Assembly (NCBI GenBank): GCA_003402735.1
Contig: QQNE01000001.1
Location: 1-64,000, forward strand
Direction: 5' to 3'
DNA from: Verrucomicrobiota bacterium
GTDB lineage: Bacteria > Verrucomicrobiota > Verrucomicrobiia > Verrucomicrobiales > DEV007
DNA length: 64,000 nt
Shown: in pieces, positions 48,754 to 57,515 of the stretch
How positions within the stretch are numbered: position 1 is the stretch's first letter
Layout of the letters: every line of letters begins with the position of its first letter
Made by a program: the position numbers and the translations under genes
Notes under the pieces: model-generated
Told to the model about the DNA's origin: nothing
Databases searched by the model: none
What the model saw: the letters and a program-made list of their open reading frames with translations, nothing else

Positions 48754-49929
48754 GTGAAGCTCGCCTCCGGTTCGCATCTCGCCTATTGCACCAACGTCCA
48801 TCGGGGCGATTCCTGGGATGAAACGTTCGCATCCCTCCGCACCCATTCCCTCGCCGTGCGGAATGCACTGGTACCGCGCGAGCCCTTTGCAATTGGCCTG
48901 CGTCTCAGCGCCCAGGCGGCCTCCGAACTCCAGGGCAACCCCAATCTTTTGCGCGACTTCCGCCAATGGCTCGACCGGGAGAATTGTTACGTCGTGGCGA
49001 TCAACGGATTCCCCTACGGCCGTTTCCACGGGACGCGGGTCAAAGAACAAGTCTACGCCCCGGACTGGTCCACGCCGGAACGGCTCGCCTACACCCAAAC
49101 GCTCTTCGATCTGCTCGACCAAATCGCTCCCCCGGGCGAGTCCATCGGAGTGAGCACCCTTCCCGGATCCTTCAAGGAATTCGTGCCGAGCGTGGATGAT
49201 TCCCATCTCAGGCGGATTCAGGACCATCTGCTCGCCTGCTCCAGGCACATCGATGCCCTGCGGGAGCGGAGCGGACGCGACATTCACCTGGGCTTGGAAC
49301 CCGAGCCGCTCGGGCTCTTTGAAACCTCCCAGGAGACGGTGGGATTCATGGAGCAACTCCTGCAGCGGGCGGAGAATCCGGCATCGGTGCTGGCGAACAT
49401 CGGCGTGAACTACGACACGTGTCACCTCGCCGTGGAATATGAGGAGGCAGGGGAAGCTTTGGGACGGCTTCGCGACGCGGGATTGCGCATCAGCAAACTG
49501 CACTTGAGCTCCGCCTTGCGCTTCCGCCCGGACGCGGCAGCCCTTGCCCAAATCGAGGCCTTTCAGGAAGAGGTCTATCTCCACCAGGTCATTGCCCGTC
49601 ATGCCGACGGATCCCTGACCCGTTACCGGGACCTGCCACCTGCCCTGGAGGCGGTTGCAGCGGGACAGCCGGCCGGGGAAGAATGGCGGGTTCACTTTCA
49701 CATCCCGCTCCATGAAGCTCCGATGGCTCCCTTTGCCGACACCCGGGATCATCTGCTGGCGACCCTGGACGCCGTTCGGGCGGATCCGGGGATGTGCCCG
49801 CATCTTGAAATGGAGACCTACACATGGGAAGTGCTGCCCGGCAATCTGCGCCATGCGGACGTGACCATGCAGTTGATCCGGGAATACGAATGGACGCTCG
49901 CCGCGCTGCGGGAGCGGGACCTGGCATGA
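48754..49929 (+). CDS. eboE: EboE-like metabolite-traffic TIM-barrel protein
   Basis: HLAYCTNVHRGDSWDETFASLRTHSLAVR; NVGVNYDTCHLAVEYE-type motif (IGVNYDTCHLAVEYEEAGE); next to UbiA-like and DHQ synthase-like genes. Confidence 0.85.
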   Translation: MKLASGSHLAYCTNVHRGDSWDETFASLRTHSLAVRNALVPREPFAIGLRLSAQAASELQGNPNLLRDFRQWLDRENCYVVAINGFPYGRFHGTRVKEQVYAPDWSTPERLAYTQTLFDLLDQIAPPGESIGVSTLPGSFKEFVPSVDDSHLRRIQDHLLACSRHIDALRERSGRDIHLGLEPEPLGLFETSQETVGFMEQLLQRAENPASVLANIGVNYDTCHLAVEYEEAGEALGRLRDAGLRISKLHLSSALRFRPDAAALAQIEAFQEEVYLHQVIARHADGSLTRYRDLPPALEAVAAGQPAGEEWRVHFHIPLHEAPMAPFADTRDHLLATLDAVRADPGMCPHLEMETYTWEVLPGNLRHADVTMQLIREYEWTLAALRERDLA

Positions 49930-50789
49930 GGGGAATCAAGGGCCGCACACTGCTGGTCATCGGGCGGGTCTCCAACCTGCCGACGGTTTGGGCCAATGTG
50001 CTCACCGGCTGGTTCCTCGGGGGAGGCGCCCTCGGAGGGCATCTGCCGGGAACCCTCCTGGCCGCCAGCCTCGTCTACTACGCGGGGATGGTCTGGAACG
50101 ATGTCCACGACGTGGAATGGGATCGGCGTCATGGGAAACGCCGTCCGATTCCGGCCGGGGACATCTCGCGAAACTTGGCCTTTTGGATCGCAACCGGAGC
50201 GACCGCGGGCGGGTTCGGGATGCTCCAGGCGCTTGGTGCCGAACCGACCTGGATGACGGCGCTGGCGCTTTCCATCGGACTCTACACCGTTCTGCACAAG
50301 CGGTGGACCGGCTCGATCTGGTTGATGGGCGCGTGCCGGTTGTTTCTGGTCGTCATGGCGGCCTCAATCCCCGGGGAACCGACCCCGTCCGTTTGGCTCT
50401 GGGGGAGCGCCCTGCTCCTTTACGTGGCCGGGATCACCCTGGCGGCGCGGGGCGAGGATGGGGAGGGACGCGTCCCGTGTCTGGCTCGTCTGCTCCTCTG
50501 GACGCCGGCCGTGCTGGGCCTAGCTCTGGCACGGCAAACCGAATCTGAACCGCTGTTCCTTTGGGCCGCTCTGGGCGCGGTGATCCTCTTTTTGAGCTGG
50601 CAATGGCGGGTCCACAGCAGTTTTTTGAAAGGAATGACGCCCGTGGGACCGTTCATCGGACAACTGCTGGCGGGCATGGTGCTCGTGGATGCCATGGCCA
50701 TCGCTTCCCTCAGCCCTCCGGCAGCCGCGGCCTGCGCGGCCTTGCTGCCGCTGAACCGCTGGCTGCAACGTCTCGTGCCCGCAACCTGA
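49926..50789 (+). CDS. eboC: UbiA-family prenyltransferase, EboC-like
   Basis: RVSNLPTVWANVLTGWFL, NDVHDVEWDRRHGKRRPIPAG; ATGA overlap with eboE. Confidence 0.85.
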   Translation: MRGIKGRTLLVIGRVSNLPTVWANVLTGWFLGGGALGGHLPGTLLAASLVYYAGMVWNDVHDVEWDRRHGKRRPIPAGDISRNLAFWIATGATAGGFGMLQALGAEPTWMTALALSIGLYTVLHKRWTGSIWLMGACRLFLVVMAASIPGEPTPSVWLWGSALLLYVAGITLAARGEDGEGRVPCLARLLLWTPAVLGLALARQTESEPLFLWAALGAVILFLSWQWRVHSSFLKGMTPVGPFIGQLLAGMVLVDAMAIASLSPPAAAACAALLPLNRWLQRLVPAT

Positions 50790-50879
50790 CCCCACCCGCA
50801 ACCATCCCGCAGACTTGACGCTCCGCCCGCCAAGGCGGACCTTTGGCCTCCCTTCCGCCCCTGCCTCCGTCTCCGATCG

Positions 50880-52076
50880 ATGATCGCCCGAACCATCCAG
50901 TTGACCTACGAACACCGCGTTCTGTTCACGCGGTCCATCTTCGATCCGGGCAACCGAGTCCTCCGCGATCTAGTCGCCGAAGGCCATGACGAGATTCATC
51001 GCCCGGTCAAGGCGCTCCTGGTCGTCGATCAGGGACTCGCCACCGCCGATCCCCTCCTGGAGGAGCGGATCACCCGTTACGCGGAAGCTCACCAGGAAGT
51101 CATCCGGTTCACCGGAACCCCTCTCTTCCTGCCCGGGGGCGAGTCCTGCAAAAATGATTGGAATTTCGTCGAACGCATCTGGGAGCGCATCCATACCGAC
51201 GGCATCTGCCGACATTCCTTTGTCATCGCGGTCGGAGGCGGCGCGCTCCTCGATTTGACCGGATTCGCCGCGGCCACGGCGCACCGCGGGATTCGCCACA
51301 TCCGCCTCCCCACCACCACCTTGAGCCAGGGCGACGGCGGGGTCGGCGTCAAAAATGGGGTCAACTACTTCGGCAAGAAAAACTGGGTCGGGACCTTCGC
51401 GATTCCCTACGCGGTCGTCAACGACCTCGATTTCCTCCGCCTCCTTCCGCCGGCCCAACGCCGCGCCGGGATCATCGAGGCCATCAAGGTCTCCCTGATC
51501 CGCGATCGTTCACTCTTCGAAGCCATGGAGTCGATGTCCGAACGATTGGCCAATCTGGAAGAAGAGGCCTTGGAAACCGTCATCCGGCGGAGCGCGGAGT
51601 TGCACATGAACCACATCGCCCTCGGCGGGGATCCCTTTGAGTTGGGCTCCGCCCGGCCCCTCGATTTTGGGCATTGGTCCGCCCACAAACTGGAACAGAT
51701 CTCCGGATTCCGGTTGGGCCATGGCGAGGCCGTTGCCATCGGCATGACCGTGGATCTGATCTATGCCCGCCGCCGCGGTCTGCTTTCCGCAGAAGATGAA
51801 CAACGGGCCCTGGCTCTGATCCGCGCCGTCGGCTTTGATCTCTATGCTTCCGAACTCGCCCTCCGCCACCACGGTGAGCTGGTCATCGTGCGCGGTCTGG
51901 AGGAATTCCGGGAACATCTCGGGGGAGAACTGACCATCACGCTGGTCACGGGCATCGGCCAAGCCGTCGAAGTCCATGAGATCGACACCACCTTGCTGCC
52001 CCAGGTCCTCGATGAAATGGCGCTCCGGTTCGGAGCCCCTCAGGCCGGGGACGTCCCCGCTTCAAGAGTGGCCTGA
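50880..52076 (+). CDS. eboD: 3-dehydroquinate synthase-family protein, EboD-like
   Basis: VIAVGGGALLDLTGFAAATAHRGIRHIRLPTTTLSQGDGGVGVKNGVNYFGKKNWVGTF; ebo context. Confidence 0.88.
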   Translation: MIARTIQLTYEHRVLFTRSIFDPGNRVLRDLVAEGHDEIHRPVKALLVVDQGLATADPLLEERITRYAEAHQEVIRFTGTPLFLPGGESCKNDWNFVERIWERIHTDGICRHSFVIAVGGGALLDLTGFAAATAHRGIRHIRLPTTTLSQGDGGVGVKNGVNYFGKKNWVGTFAIPYAVVNDLDFLRLLPPAQRRAGIIEAIKVSLIRDRSLFEAMESMSERLANLEEEALETVIRRSAELHMNHIALGGDPFELGSARPLDFGHWSAHKLEQISGFRLGHGEAVAIGMTVDLIYARRRGLLSAEDEQRALALIRAVGFDLYASELALRHHGELVIVRGLEEFREHLGGELTITLVTGIGQAVEVHEIDTTLLPQVLDEMALRFGAPQAGDVPASRVA

Positions 52077-52169
52077 ACGTTCTCCCAATCCCACGGGAAG
52101 CGGCGGATCAGACAGTATTTGCTTGACGGTCAGGAGGACCCCATGTGTTTGTGAGGTCATTTCCTCATC

Positions 52170-52532
52170 ATGCGAAATCTCCTTGCCATCCTCATCCTCG
52201 CTTCGGCCCTCTCCTCATGCGAAACCTTGACCCTGCCGGGGGCCCAGGGAGAACCTCGTGCCAAGACCGTCCTGACCGAAGAACAGGCCGCCCGAAAATT
52301 CTTTGAAGCCTACAAAAACCACAACCGTCTCGCCGCCTCGCAGGTTGCCAGTGCGGAAGCTGTGGGCAAGCTGAACTGGAATCCCCTGTCCGGCTCCGCC
52401 TCAAACCTCCAACTTCAGGAAACCGGTGAGGGTTACGCCATCACTTACGACGGCGGTGCCATTCACCTCGTCATCTTGGGAGATGGACACGTCGGTCACA
52501 ATGTGGCCGATGTCCGTGTGACCGCGGATTGA
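52170..52532 (+). CDS. Small predicted lipoprotein
   Basis: Lipobox LSSC; uninterrupted 120-aa ORF in an otherwise empty interval. Confidence 0.6.
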   Translation: MRNLLAILILASALSSCETLTLPGAQGEPRAKTVLTEEQAARKFFEAYKNHNRLAASQVASAEAVGKLNWNPLSGSASNLQLQETGEGYAITYDGGAIHLVILGDGHVGHNVADVRVTAD

Positions 52533-52542
52533 GGGTAGTTGT

Positions 52543-52935
52543 TCAGGGAATCTGCAGCACCTGACCAGGACGGATGGTGTCACTGGTGAGGTTGTTGGCC
52601 GCTTTGAGCTTGGTCACGGTGGTGGAGTTCCGTCGGCTGATGCCATAGAGCGTGTCCCCCTTTTGCACCGTGTAAGACCCACCCGAAGCACCTCCGGACG
52701 AACTGCCTTCCGGGTAGGACGGAGCCTGATACCCTCCCCCACCACCTGAGGACTCCACTGGCGCCACCTGAACGTAATCGGAGTCCGTGGAACTGCCGCT
52801 GTATCCGGGCGGGTTTCCGTAGGGGTTCCCCCGGGGCGGCTCCTGACCGGCAGCCGCGCCCCCCCCAGTTTTGCAGCCACTCAACACCGCCATGCACACG
52901 GCGGAAGAGACGAGAACGAGAGAAAATGGCCTCAT
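52543..52935 (-). CDS. LysM-domain lipoprotein
   Basis: Lipobox VLSGC; LysM SYTVQKGDTLYGISRRNSTTVTKLKAANNLTSDTIRPGQVLQIP. Confidence 0.9.
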   Translation of the reverse strand: MRPFSLVLVSSAVCMAVLSGCKTGGGAAAGQEPPRGNPYGNPPGYSGSSTDSDYVQVAPVESSGGGGGYQAPSYPEGSSSGGASGGSYTVQKGDTLYGISRRNSTTVTKLKAANNLTSDTIRPGQVLQIP

Positions 52936-53063
52936 GCGAGAATCGGTGGTTGTTTTTCCAAATTTAATCTGACTATCAACTACACTTGAATTTTTGCAAC
53001 AGGCTTGGATTCTGGTTCCGCGGGGCTTGTTGCGCAACTTGCCACCATGCGGCACCTTTCCCT

Positions 53064-53990
53064 GTGACGGAGGCCCTTCCCGCCCCATTCAAGTCCGGCC
53101 CCGGAGCGCTTGCGCAGGCGTTGTCCGCCGCACTGGTCATGGCCTGCTTTCTCCCCGTCGGCCGGGCAGAGATCGATACCCGAGGCGCAGCGATCCGCCT
53201 GGACCTGATCTCCGAGGTGCGTTCCATCCAGCCCGGAAAACCGTTTCGCGTCGCTCTCCGCGTCCACCATGAACCGGGCTGGCACACGTATTGGCGGCAA
53301 CCCGGAATCGTCGGCATACCGATGGCGTTGACCTGGAACCTGCCGGAAGGATTTGCCGCCGGACCGATCCAGTGGCCGACTCCGGAGAAGGTCAAAATGG
53401 GGCTGCTCACCGCCTGGGGCTTTCGGCGCGACGTCCTCCTCCTGGTGGAGATCACCCCGCCAAGGCACCTGCCCGCGGACCGCGTGGTCACGCTCCGGGC
53501 CAAAGGTGCCTGGATGGCCTGTTCGCGCACCTGTCACCCGGGCTGGGGTGATTTCCAGCTCTCCCTGCCGGTGCGCGATCGGTCCGCGCCGGAATGGGAC
53601 CCCGGCCATCACCCGCTTTTCCTCAAGGCCTCGGAAGAGCTTCCGCCCGGACTGGAAGGCTGGCAGGCAACGGTGCGGACCGATGCGGAGGGAAAACTCC
53701 GGCTGCGCTTGCACCCATCCGACCCGGCCCTGGCCGCCCCGCCCGAAAGCCAGTGGTATTTCTACGCCTACACCCGACACGTCCACTCCGATGAACCTCA
53801 GCCGATCACCCTTCTGCCCGGGGGAGGAATCGAACTGACCCTGAGCCCTTTTCCCATTCCCGAGCCGGTGACGGACCATCTGGAGGGAGTGATCGAGTGT
53901 TCCGCCAGTTTGGGTCCGGGGGAACCGCATCGCTTCTTCGTGATTCGGGCTCCGTGGCAAACCCCTCGCCTTTCCCCCAAAGCCCCATGA
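53064..53990 (+). CDS. Stand-alone DsbD N-terminal (DsbD-alpha)-like exported protein
   Basis: GWHTYWRQPGIVGIPMALTWNLPEGF...GPIQWPTPEKV...AKGAWMACSRTCHPGWGDFQLSLPV. Start uncertain (TTG 52986 or GTG 53064). Confidence 0.75.
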   Translation: MTEALPAPFKSGPGALAQALSAALVMACFLPVGRAEIDTRGAAIRLDLISEVRSIQPGKPFRVALRVHHEPGWHTYWRQPGIVGIPMALTWNLPEGFAAGPIQWPTPEKVKMGLLTAWGFRRDVLLLVEITPPRHLPADRVVTLRAKGAWMACSRTCHPGWGDFQLSLPVRDRSAPEWDPGHHPLFLKASEELPPGLEGWQATVRTDAEGKLRLRLHPSDPALAAPPESQWYFYAYTRHVHSDEPQPITLLPGGGIELTLSPFPIPEPVTDHLEGVIECSASLGPGEPHRFFVIRAPWQTPRLSPKAP

Positions 53991-54505
53991 AGTTTCCCAA
54001 AGGCCGCGGCCGGTCGAAGCTATGCGAAGTTCGAGACTCCCGGATTCACGGTCGGGGAGTCTATGCCAAGAGCTCCATTCGGGACTCCTCCCGCATCATC
54101 GAATACGTCGGGGAAAAAATCACCAAGGAGGAGTCCGAGCGCCGCGGCAACCTGCAGATGGAGCGTTCCCAAGCCACGGGAGAAGCCGCCGTCTACATCT
54201 TCACCCTGGATGATCAATGGGATCTCGATGGCGGATTTGAGGAGAACATGGCCCGCCTCATCAATCACAGCTGCGATCCAAATTGCGAAGCCTACAACGA
54301 ACACGGCCGCATTTGGATCTGGTCCATCCGGAACATTGAAGCCGGTGAGGAGCTTGTCTTCAATTACGGGTTCGACCTGGAAAACTATGAGGATCATCCC
54401 TGTCGATGCGGCAGTCCGCGTTGCCCCGGTTACATGGCCGCCGAAGAATACTGGCCGGAACTTCGCCAGCGTCTCGCCCTGAAAAAAACCGGCGGCGTTC
54501 CCTGA
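53987..54505 (+). CDS. SET-domain protein lysine methyltransferase with post-SET-like Cys motif
   Basis: DSRIHGRGVYAKSSI, ENMARLINHSCDPNCEAYNE, GEELVFNYGFD, CRCGSPRCPGYM; ATGA overlap with the upstream gene. Confidence 0.92.
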   Translation: MKFPKGRGRSKLCEVRDSRIHGRGVYAKSSIRDSSRIIEYVGEKITKEESERRGNLQMERSQATGEAAVYIFTLDDQWDLDGGFEENMARLINHSCDPNCEAYNEHGRIWIWSIRNIEAGEELVFNYGFDLENYEDHPCRCGSPRCPGYMAAEEYWPELRQRLALKKTGGVP

Positions 54506-54515
54506 GGCCCACCCT

Positions 54516-55559
54516 TCAAAGCTCCCGCACGCTCGGCCCCGGAATCCATTGCGGCGGAATCATGATCTGTCTCGGCACGGGCGGCACCCCACGCTCGTGC
54601 AAGCTCAGCTGGGTCACGATCAAATCAACGGCGGCCGCCGCCAAGTGCTCGCGTCGCTGGTAAATCCCGGCATACCCGCTCATTTCCGGAGTCCAGTCGT
54701 GCACCACAAAACCGATCTCCTCCGGAACGTTCAACCCGAGCCGCTTGAGCCAGCCCGGCACGTGGGTGTCGAACGAGATCAACCCATCCGGCCGATTCTG
54801 TTCCATCCACTCTGCAAAGAACGAAAATCCCCTGGCAATGCGGTTGTGCGGCAGCAAGAGCAGCGGGACCCGGTCCTCCCGGGGCAGGCTCTGTTGAAAG
54901 TGAAAGAATCCTCCGCTGTAGCCAAATTGGGAGCGGTTCACAATCCATTGCGTCACCGCCACGCCGATGCGCCGGTAGCCCCGCGCGGTCAACTGCTCCG
55001 CTGCGGTCTGGATCCCGAGCGTCATGTTTCCGGCGCACATGTGGAGAGCCGGCTCCCTCATGGCATAACCAAAAGCCACGGCCGCAAAAGGCGCGTAGTC
55101 GACTTCCGCGCACAGCAGACGGGAACTCTGCGGGGAGACAATCACCGCCTCAATCCCCCGGGCCCGGAGAACCCGCCCAAATTTTTCCGGAGTCAGGCCG
55201 TCGCGCCCCAACCAGAATTCCTCCACTTCGTAACCGTGGCCGAGCGCGCGCTTTCGGATGGCCTCCAGGGAGACGTATTGGTAGGAGGAACCGAGCAGAT
55301 CATCTTCCGGCACCCATTCTCGAAGGACGGCAATGACCGCGCGGATCTTCACCGACTTCCGCGAACGCACTCGCTGCATCAAACGGGCCAGATCAGGATC
55401 CGGCCGATACCCCATGCTTTCCGCAAGAGCGAGGATGCGCTCTCTGGTGGCTGGAGCCACCCGGCCCTCACCGCGCAAGGCTCGGGAGACCGTCATCACC
55501 GAGACCCGGGCGGCTCGGGCCAGATCGTGCAGGGTCGGAACCGGTCCCGGAGAATTCAT
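54516..55559 (-). CDS. LacI-family transcriptional regulator
   Basis: TLHDLARAARVSVMTVSRALRGEGRVAPATRERILALAESMGYRPDP. Confidence 0.93.
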   Translation of the reverse strand: MNSPGPVPTLHDLARAARVSVMTVSRALRGEGRVAPATRERILALAESMGYRPDPDLARLMQRVRSRKSVKIRAVIAVLREWVPEDDLLGSSYQYVSLEAIRKRALGHGYEVEEFWLGRDGLTPEKFGRVLRARGIEAVIVSPQSSRLLCAEVDYAPFAAVAFGYAMREPALHMCAGNMTLGIQTAAEQLTARGYRRIGVAVTQWIVNRSQFGYSGGFFHFQQSLPREDRVPLLLLPHNRIARGFSFFAEWMEQNRPDGLISFDTHVPGWLKRLGLNVPEEIGFVVHDWTPEMSGYAGIYQRREHLAAAAVDLIVTQLSLHERGVPPVPRQIMIPPQWIPGPSVREL

Positions 55560-55630
55560 GAGGTTGGCCTGACGATGTTCCACGTCGTTTCAGCTGCGGA
55601 TCTCACGTCCACCCAAGCCCGCGATGCCCT

Positions 55631-57304
55631 TCACTTGCGGGCGAGCCACTTTTTGAAGCTGATCTTGGGCAGCTCCTTGTTCTCGGACCGCATGTAGAAC
55701 AGCCCGAGCCCGACCAGGAACAGGATGAGATTGGGCGCCCAGGCCCCGAGCCAGGGAGCGAGATCCCCCGTTTTCCCCAGTTCCAGGAAAACGCCATCGA
55801 GGAAAATCAACCCGAAGAGAATGCCGATGGCGGCCGCCACCCCGCCCAACACGCCGCGCCGCGAATGGACAATCCCGAGCGGAGTGGCCATGAGCACGAT
55901 GAACAGACAGCGGAACGGTTCCGCCCAACTGAAGTGCCAAGTGGTGCGATAGGGGGAAAGCTTGTTCGCGGGAAGCATGGAGTTGGTCCGCACATAGGTG
56001 GTCAGCTCCGGGACTCCCAGATACTCGGCGTTGTAGGATGAACTGAGAATGTGCCAGGGGGTCTCCTCCCAGTCGCGCACGATGAGCTTGGGGAATCGGT
56101 TCATCTGGGCGGTGCCAAAGGGATCGTAGTCGTAGGTCTTGCAGTCCGTCAGGGTCCACTCGCGCGTCAGGTGATTCCACTTGGCGCTGGCGGCCTTGTA
56201 AGTGCGGAAAATCCTGCCGGATTCATCCTGCCACCAGACCGCGACATAACGCATCTCTCCCTTGACCAGATCCGCCGGGACCCCGCCCACCACCCACGTG
56301 CGGTGGTTGTGGGAGTTGCGATACATCCAGCCCCTGGCAGCATAACGATTTCGTTCGTTTTTCCCCGCGGTCTCCTTGCCGCGTCGATCATGCAGCTCCT
56401 CGAGAATGGCCTGACGCCGAGCCTCGGCCTTGGGGGCCCACTGGTAATTCAACGCGAGACATGCCAGGGAACAGAAGAGACCGGTGACGAGGAGCGGGCG
56501 GGTCACGGTGAAGAGGCTTTTGCCGGCGCCCAGCATGGAAATGATCTCGTTGGAACGCGACATCCGGCCCAGGGTGTAGAGCAGGGAGAGCAGAAGCGTC
56601 ACCGGGAGCACGAGGAGAACCATCTGCGGCAGCTGGACCAGATAGTAAACCCCGAGCTGGCTCAAGCCATTGTCAGCATAAAAGAAGGTGGTTCCGTTGT
56701 CGGTGAGATCGATGACGATCCAGATGGCGAGGAACCCGCCGAAACAGAGACCGGCCGGAAGAGCAAACCCGCGGGCCATGTAGCGATCCAGGATGGAAGC
56801 GCGGAGATAGAGCGCCAGGACGAGGGGCGGGCTGAGGATGAGCGCCGTGGTCAACCCGAGCTGGATGAAAAACGTCCAGGGCGCCGGGATCTCCCCGACC
56901 TTGCTGACGGAGACGGTGTCGAGATCCTGCCAGAGGCTCCATCCGGCCCAACTCACAGCCCCCGGGACACAGGAGAGAATGAGAGCAAGCAGTTGCCCCG
57001 GCCGAGTCTTGCCGAAGACCAGGGCGATGAAGAGGCCCAGCAACGACACGCCGGCGCTGGAACCGAGCATCACCACCAGCCAGGACGGCGGCACCTTGAC
57101 CACCAGGGAATCCGCTGTCTCCTCGGCGTCCATCGCCGCTGCGCCCTCTGGAAGAGTGGCGGCCATCGCTTGCTCCCGCTCCCCTTCGACGAATGCGTTG
57201 AACGTGTTGTAAGCACAAAGCGCCAGAATGGCGGTGGCCAGGACCGAAAGGATGCGGATCGGATTGGCGGTGCGAGTCGCCGAGTTGGCGGAAGAGGACG
57301 GCAT
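55631..57304 (-). CDS. LptF/LptG (YjgP/YjgQ)-family permease with N-terminal multi-TM extension
   Basis: ILDRYMARGFALPAGLCFGGFLAIWIVIDL; GRMSRSNEIISMLGAGKSLFTVTRPLL; C-terminal TM bundle. Confidence 0.85.
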   Translation of the reverse strand: MPSSSANSATRTANPIRILSVLATAILALCAYNTFNAFVEGEREQAMAATLPEGAAAMDAEETADSLVVKVPPSWLVVMLGSSAGVSLLGLFIALVFGKTRPGQLLALILSCVPGAVSWAGWSLWQDLDTVSVSKVGEIPAPWTFFIQLGLTTALILSPPLVLALYLRASILDRYMARGFALPAGLCFGGFLAIWIVIDLTDNGTTFFYADNGLSQLGVYYLVQLPQMVLLVLPVTLLLSLLYTLGRMSRSNEIISMLGAGKSLFTVTRPLLVTGLFCSLACLALNYQWAPKAEARRQAILEELHDRRGKETAGKNERNRYAARGWMYRNSHNHRTWVVGGVPADLVKGEMRYVAVWWQDESGRIFRTYKAASAKWNHLTREWTLTDCKTYDYDPFGTAQMNRFPKLIVRDWEETPWHILSSSYNAEYLGVPELTTYVRTNSMLPANKLSPYRTTWHFSWAEPFRCLFIVLMATPLGIVHSRRGVLGGVAAAIGILFGLIFLDGVFLELGKTGDLAPWLGAWAPNLILFLVGLGLFYMRSENKELPKISFKKWLARK

Positions 57305-57515
57305 GAAGGCGATCGGGAAGGGAAGCGGTTCTGCGCTGCGGACTGGGGCCGCCGGCCGGGCCGCATCCTGACGTGGAACCCCGGTCCGGTCAAGTTGCAC
57401 TTCCCGCGCCCGCCCCCGCACATGGGCGCAAACCGGTCCCGGATTATTCGAAATGCGGCAGGAAATTCCATTGAGCGGCGGTGGGCGCTGGCGTATCGGT
57501 GATCCTCTCCTGACA

